From Chromera velia (Eukaryota; Sar; Chromeraceae): 61,493 bases of DNA. Below are positions 56,401 to 61,493 of the stretch, piece by piece. Made by a program: the position numbers and the translations under genes. The notes under the pieces are model-generated. The model saw only the letters and a list, made by a program, of their open reading frames with translations. It was not told where the DNA came from and made no database searches. The stretch lies in the NCBI GenBank assembly GCA_018398765.1, contig JAHBMJ010004287.1, positions 1 to 61,493 on the forward strand. Direction: 5' to 3'. Each line of letters starts with the position of its first letter. The first letter of the stretch is position 1.

Positions 56401-59400
56401 TCCCTGTCCCTCTCCTCGGTCCTCTGGCTGCTGCTGCTGCTGCGTGGGGGGGGGGCTCTCAATCGGAAAGGTTGGGAATTCGGGAAGAGAGGAACGAGGC
56501 ATTTGGGGGATGCGTTGCGTAGTGGGAGGTGCATCAGGTCCTTCTGTGACTGCACCTTGGTGCTCTGGTGAGCCGAGAGGCTGCATAGGGACTGGAGGGA
56601 TCGGATCCTGTGACTGCTGCTGCGACTGCATAAGGAAGGGGTTGATTGGGGTGTCGGGGGGGGGCTCGGATGACGTGACAACCGTCCTCTGGCACGTGTG
56701 AGGAGCAGGAGAGGCACAAACATCGCCGTCAAATCCCTCAGGGAGCGTTCCCCCCCGCTCTGGGTAGGCCATGTAGGGGGGAGGGGGAGTGGACCCCGGC
56801 ATGCCAGGTAGGGGGCCTAAGGGGTTGTAGAAGGGGCCGTGATAGTTTTGGGGAGTCGTTTGACCCCGCAGTTGCTGTTCCTCAAGTCCACCCCCAGTCC
56901 TCTCTCCCCACAACCGCTGCAGACGCTCGTACTCGGCCTGAGCCTGCCTCACCGCGTGGAGGTGAATGGCCTCTCCCCTGAGTGACATGGGAACGTCAGC
57001 GTACCCCCCTCCAGAGGAAGGGAAGGTAGAGGGAGGCTGCTGTCGGGGTGCTCCATCCATCACCATCTCCTGAGAAGAACGACGTGGGGGACCAAATAGA
57101 GGGCCCTGGTCAGGGGGCATGCCGGGGCCCATCTGTCTTCCCTCCCTGTTCTGAGGAGGCACGTAACGAGGATCGACAAGGTTGTGGAACCAGGTCGACT
57201 TGGGGTGGACTCGCGATGCTCCCTCAGACTGACGGGCCTGGCTCATACGCCCCCCATTCCTCCCACCCCGAAACCCAAACCTCTCTCCCCCAGGACCCCA
57301 CCTCTCATCCCTCCTGGCGCTGCCGAAGTCTCCAGCGTGCTGCTGTGCCTGTCCGTGAGGGCGCATAGACATCGACATGGAATTGCGCTGTTGGTACCCT
57401 CTCTGGGGGGGGTGGTACGCCTGTGGATTCGTTTGGTTTCGCCCTCCCTGCCTGTTCTCTCCCTCACCCCCAGAGGACACTCCGAGCTCCTCGTCTGCCT
57501 CTTCCAGAGGGTGGGGTGTGGCCCTGCCCTCTGAGGCTGAGATGGAATCTTTGACGCTGAGCAAGTCGAACAACCGAGAATTGGCAACGTTCGACGTGCG
57601 GAAGTACACGTGAGCCGGTTCTCTTGACCCCGACACACCAGACGCTTCTACGCTTTCAGAGCCGGACGGCACACCCTTTCTCATCTCCCTCTCCCCCTGC
57701 TCATCAGTGTAGGAACCCTGCTGAGATCCAGCAGCCGACAAGGGAGTAGTGACGCAAGAGTTCGGAGGCGGGGAAACGCACCCACCTGCAGAGAGGGCTG
57801 CTGCAGACGAGAGGGAGATAGGTCGCCTCCCTTCACCAACAGCCCCGTCCCCACGCCTTCCACCGGCAGCGGACATTGCAGACGGAGCTCCGACTCCCGA
57901 AGCATCGTCATCCCCATCATAAGCTGGGTTGTACCCACCCAACCCCGCTGCGTCGCTTTCGGAAGCTGCGATGCCTTTTATGGGAGGGGGGAGCACGGTG
58001 GGGGAGGGGAGGGGCATCCGAGAAGACTGACGGCGGGAGGAGACCTCGGAAGAGGTCGGGGCCGGCACGAGCCGGGGCCCCCCCTGCACCCCCGGGGCCT
58101 CGCTGATGACCACACTGCCAACCTCTCCCTCTAGACGCTGATATGGGGGAGGGGGGGGTCTCGTCCCAGGGAGGGGGGGTTGAGTGAGGGGAAGGGGCAG
58201 CAGCGGCTCGTCCGTTTTGGGAGGCGGGCTCTCACGAGAGGACGACGACGTACTCAGGCCCACCACGGCACTTCCTCCTTCTGCCCTCACCGAACTGGGT
58301 GCTCCCCCAACAAACTGGTGCAGCTGAGGATGACCAGTAGAGGCTTGGGGGGGGAAGAACTGAGGAGCGGGGGCTGTCTTGGATTGGGCGTGTGCGTTGG
58401 ATCCACTCGCGGTCGTGTTGGCGGGATGGAAAGGGGCTGCCGTCGGTGAGAAGGAGAAACTCATACTCGTCCCCCCCGACTGACTCTCCTGATTTCGCCT
58501 TGCAGCACTGCCAGCAGTTGGTCTGTTGTGGTTGCCTAGAGACTGCGAGAGAGAGAGAAGCGTCGGCAGGGTCGGTGCCTGAACTCCTTGAGCCACCGGA
58601 GCGAGCCCTGATGAGAGGGTGGCAGGAGGGAAAACCCCCGAGGGCAGGGAAGAGCCCCCAGACTGCAAGGGAAAAGAAGGGACGGTCGGGTGTTGTTGTG
58701 GGAATGCTTGTGGTACGGCTGTTGGGGAGTGGGCAGCTGGAAAGGCTTGTGAAAAGACATGTTGGTATGCCAACATGTAGAGGCTCAGCTTCACTTGAGG
58801 GTGCACCGTCGCTGCACTCTCACCCAGCAGCGCATGCTGAAGCTGTTGTGCAGTCTCGAGAGCCTTTGTGTGAAGGTCCATGTTCTGGTGCTTGACGGTG
58901 GAGGGAGGGACGAAGGACGGGACGGAGCCGAGAGCAAGTGAGGGGAGAGGGGGGACCTGGAGGGCTGGTGTGGGGGGGGCGGTGTCCACGCACGCTGCAT
59001 TCCGCCCTCTCTGCGGTGCCGGCGTTGTGTCCAAATCCCCCCCCCGCGTGCTGGTCCCTCCACTCCGCTGCTGTTCTGCTGAAGGGAGGGACGTTCCCGT
59101 GCCCCCCCCGGGTGTTTTCTCCTGCCCCCCCCTGCCCCCCCGAGAGGACTCTGGAGGGGGAGCCCTCCTGGAGACATCAGGGTCATTCGGACGGCATCCT
59201 GCAGACAGAGGACAGACAGGCAAGCGGTGGAAGGAAGATGAACACCCACCGGGCCAGAAGGAGAGGGACGGAGGAAGGGAGGAAGGGAGGCTGTCTGAGA
59301 ACAGGGCAAAGCAGCGTCAAGTCAAGATACAGACGAGCAAACAGAGAAATCCACAGACAATGAACAAGAATGCAAAGAAAAGGCAGACGACTAATGCACA

Positions 59401-61123
59401 CAGATGCTCTCTTTCTCTCTCTCTCTCACACACACACACCACCTACCTGTGGAGGCAGGAGAAGTCAAGATGCCATCAGCCGATCCAGACCTCGGCCTCC
59501 CTCCTCCCCTTCTCTTCACATTTGAAGGTGAAAGCTCGCCCTCAAGATCGGGAACAGGTAAGAGATCCGCTTTCACCCTCGCATCATCGGGTGAAGCCGC
59601 CGCGGCGGAGACGGACAGAGAGGCAGACGGCGTCCCCTTCTCGTCCAGACGTCTGTCCGGAGTCGAACAAGTCGGCGGCGTCCGTCTGCGTCCTCACGGG
59701 GGTACAGACAGGCACCTCCGGGGCGGTCGCACAGGGGTGTTGAACGTCGCCTGCTCAGCGTGACCCCCCATCCTGCTGCTGCTGCTGTCGAGCAACTTGT
59801 GGGGCTCTGCAGTGACGGACCCCGAGGCCGCCGGGGGGGTGCTCTCCTTGTCGTGCATGGAGGCGAAAGGGACTCCCTTGACAGGCCCCGGTCTGCTCGA
59901 ACGTTGGAGGGCCCCTTGTCTGATCCCCGCCGCCGCAGCCGCCCTGCTGCTGGAATGGGCGAAGAGCGCCTCATGCCCCCCTGCCCCGGACAGGCCCTGA
60001 TACCTCCTGTCCATCTCCTTCCACGCCGTCACTCTGCTTTTCTTCTTCTTGAACTCCTGCATGCATGTACACATGCATTCACCAGAAGAGGGACGAAGGG
60101 CGAAGAGGGAAGGATATGAGTGATAACGTCAAGACCAGGAGAGACCTGAAGAAAGTCATGGCGGAAACGAGGAAATCAGAGAGGAAGGGGGGGCACTCCA
60201 AGACTGGTACTGCTACACAGAAACCGTAAGAGATTCAGGGATAAAGGGAGGGGCTGCAACTTCAGAACAGAAATGGAAAAACGATGACGTCGACCAGCTT
60301 ACAGCCCAATCAGTTTCTGCGTATCTGAGAAAACATCGAGCACATTGGTTTCTTCAGACTGCCTGACTGAGTCACTCACTGACTGACTGACTGACTGACT
60401 GACAAGGAAGGTGTTCTTCTTCTCGGCCTTCTCCTCCCAGTGAGGACCCAAGTTGGCCTCCGTGAGGGGGGACATGCCCAGACGTCCATTTGTGCTGGGA
60501 GAGATGCCTCCACGGGCAGAGACCGCGCCTTTCGAGCGAGATGAGCCCACACGAAGAGACCCCCCTGACCCCCCACTGAGGACTGTGAGAGGGCCGTGGG
60601 CCTTCACTGTTAAAGGAGGGGTAGAAGGGGGGGGAGACTCAGTCACTGTCAGAGCCCCCTGAGGCTTATTCCCGCTTCTCTCCGACGCCGCTTGCGAGAC
60701 GTCGCGAGTTGTGGGTTCTGCACTCTCACCCTTTTCTTTATCCTTCTCTCCTTGCTTACTAAGCGGGTGGGAAGAAGGGGAAGTCACAGAGGACGAAGGA
60801 TTTTGCCCCTCGGCCTCTTCCTCAGCGGTTTTTTCCTTTTTCTTCGGAGGGGAGAAAAGAGACCCCGTTCTCTCGGGAACAAGGCAGTCAGGTTCCTCAG
60901 ACGCAAAATCTCCTCGAGGAGGACGAGGGGACACGTCAGATGTCTCCTTTACTTCGTCTTCAGAGAACTCTTGGGAGGTCTCCCTCCCTTCTTTTCCAAC
61001 CTCCCTCATTGACATTCTGGCGTCTCTGCTACTTTCGGAGTCTCCTTCGGTCCCCGAAGGCACTCTCCCAGAAGACGAAGAGGCAGCTCCCCTCGACTTG
61101 TTCTTTTTCTTTCCTGACGGCAT
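53407..61123 (-). CDS. Giant disordered Pro/Ser/Arg-rich protein with an Arg/Glu C-terminal tail
   Basis: No family recognised. On the minus strand four exons join in phase: 61123-60404, 60056-59698, 59652-59447, 59198-53407, giving 2,358 residues beginning MPSGKKKNKSRGAA. The exon 1-2 join (AEKKNTFL to EFKKKKSRVTAWKEMDRRY) is convincing. Intron 2 is only 45 bp; a 63-bp version with an earlier donor also fits. Almost all of it is low complexity: Ser/Pro/Gly, an RGG-like patch near 1070 (RFGFRGGRNGGR), a conserved-looking STWFHNLVDPRYVPP near 1095, a Met/Ala/Pro prion-like part near 1418-1500, Arg/Pro/Phe near 1860-1960, FFDLTNFPTVAEAY near 2020, and an Arg/Glu helix-like tail from about 2258. 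Such composition is typical of RNA-processing or ribonucleoprotein scaffold proteins, which is an inference only. Opposite-strand frames over this GC-rich region are shadows. Confidence 0.7.
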
Positions 61124-61493
61124 ATTCCCAGCCTGCACACAGAGGAGCCTGCGAAATGAATGCACCTGAAGGCACAAATTGTTCCCGAGCAAGTGCGTCA
61201 AGCAGAAAAACTTACCAGTCGAAACTGAGCGCAACGAGTGAAATTTGACGACAAAAAACTACAGAAAAACCTGGTACATCAGCAAAACTCTCCTCACAGC
61301 TTTCCTCACGTCCACCAACTCAGAGGCAGACGAAAAACGTCCTCCCTGTCACACACGGAGGGCCGAAACTTCCTACCAAAAGTTGAATAATCTGACTCTT
61401 GGTGCTTCCCGTCTCCTCCAAAATTTAAATTGAGACGTTTCAAAAAAAACTGCCCCGCGCGGGACTTGCAGTGTGGTCGCTTTCGCTCGAAGT
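61124..61493. promoter_or_regulatory. 5' UTR and upstream region of the giant-protein gene
   Basis: On the minus strand a strong donor (actg/gtaagt at 61215) and an acceptor (gtgtgcag ending 61133) define a likely 83-bp intron in the 5' UTR, eleven bases or so before the ATG. The remaining bases are probably promoter; no core element is obvious. Confidence 0.5.

Noticed and set aside
1-61493. CRISPR array, prokaryotic operon or phage content
   Set aside because: No spaced direct repeats of CRISPR type, and genes have spliceosomal introns; the one clean tandem array (14280-14583) has no spacers.

Overview
The window looks like nuclear DNA of an intron-rich protist with a complex (secondary, red-derived) plastid. 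A chromerid alga such as Chromera velia fits best. Three things point there. A bacterial-type ribosomal protein uS9 carries a signal-peptide-plus-transit-peptide leader. A very large regulator has five AP2 domains of the apicomplexan/chromerid type. The gene style is exons with GT-AG introns (45 bp to over 700 bp) set in AT-rich, simple-repeat-rich spacers. The species is an inference from gene content; no rRNA or organellar marker is present.

Layout. 0-6.4 kb is gene-poor: a CTAG-bounded inverted-repeat element, a small ORF running into a (GAAT)n array, a broken LINE C-terminus and a 1.5-kb compound pyrimidine/tetranucleotide array. 6.9-15.4 kb is a divergent pair: plastid uS9 (minus) and a nine-exon predicted membrane protein of unknown family (plus). 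17.1-20.0 kb is a seven-exon prolyl-4-hydroxylase-type 2OG-Fe(II) dioxygenase. 21.4-28.2 kb holds a second CTAG-bounded element directly followed by a complete but inactivated Ty3/gypsy retrotransposon (minus), with 365-bp LTRs and a chromodomain-like pol tail. 28.2-31.4 kb is AT-rich spacer with a sequence gap. 31.4-41.0 kb is a second divergent pair: an intronless tandem-GAF plus PAS-like protein (minus) and the AP2 protein (plus), about 1 kb apart. 41.0-53.4 kb is a 12-kb spacer between convergent genes, full of simple repeats, with only candidate exons. 53.4-61.1 kb is a four-exon gene (minus) for a roughly 2,358-residue disordered, Pro/Ser/Arg-rich protein with an Arg/Glu tail.

Exon joins were built by hand from GT-AG sites and matching codon phases; each multi-exon model sums to a whole number of codons. 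The strongest unusual signal is in the retrotransposon. All eight LTR-LTR differences are transitions explainable as C-to-T at CpG or CpA, and the five in-frame stops in gag and pol are explainable the same way. That suggests cytosine methylation/deamination or a RIP-like process.
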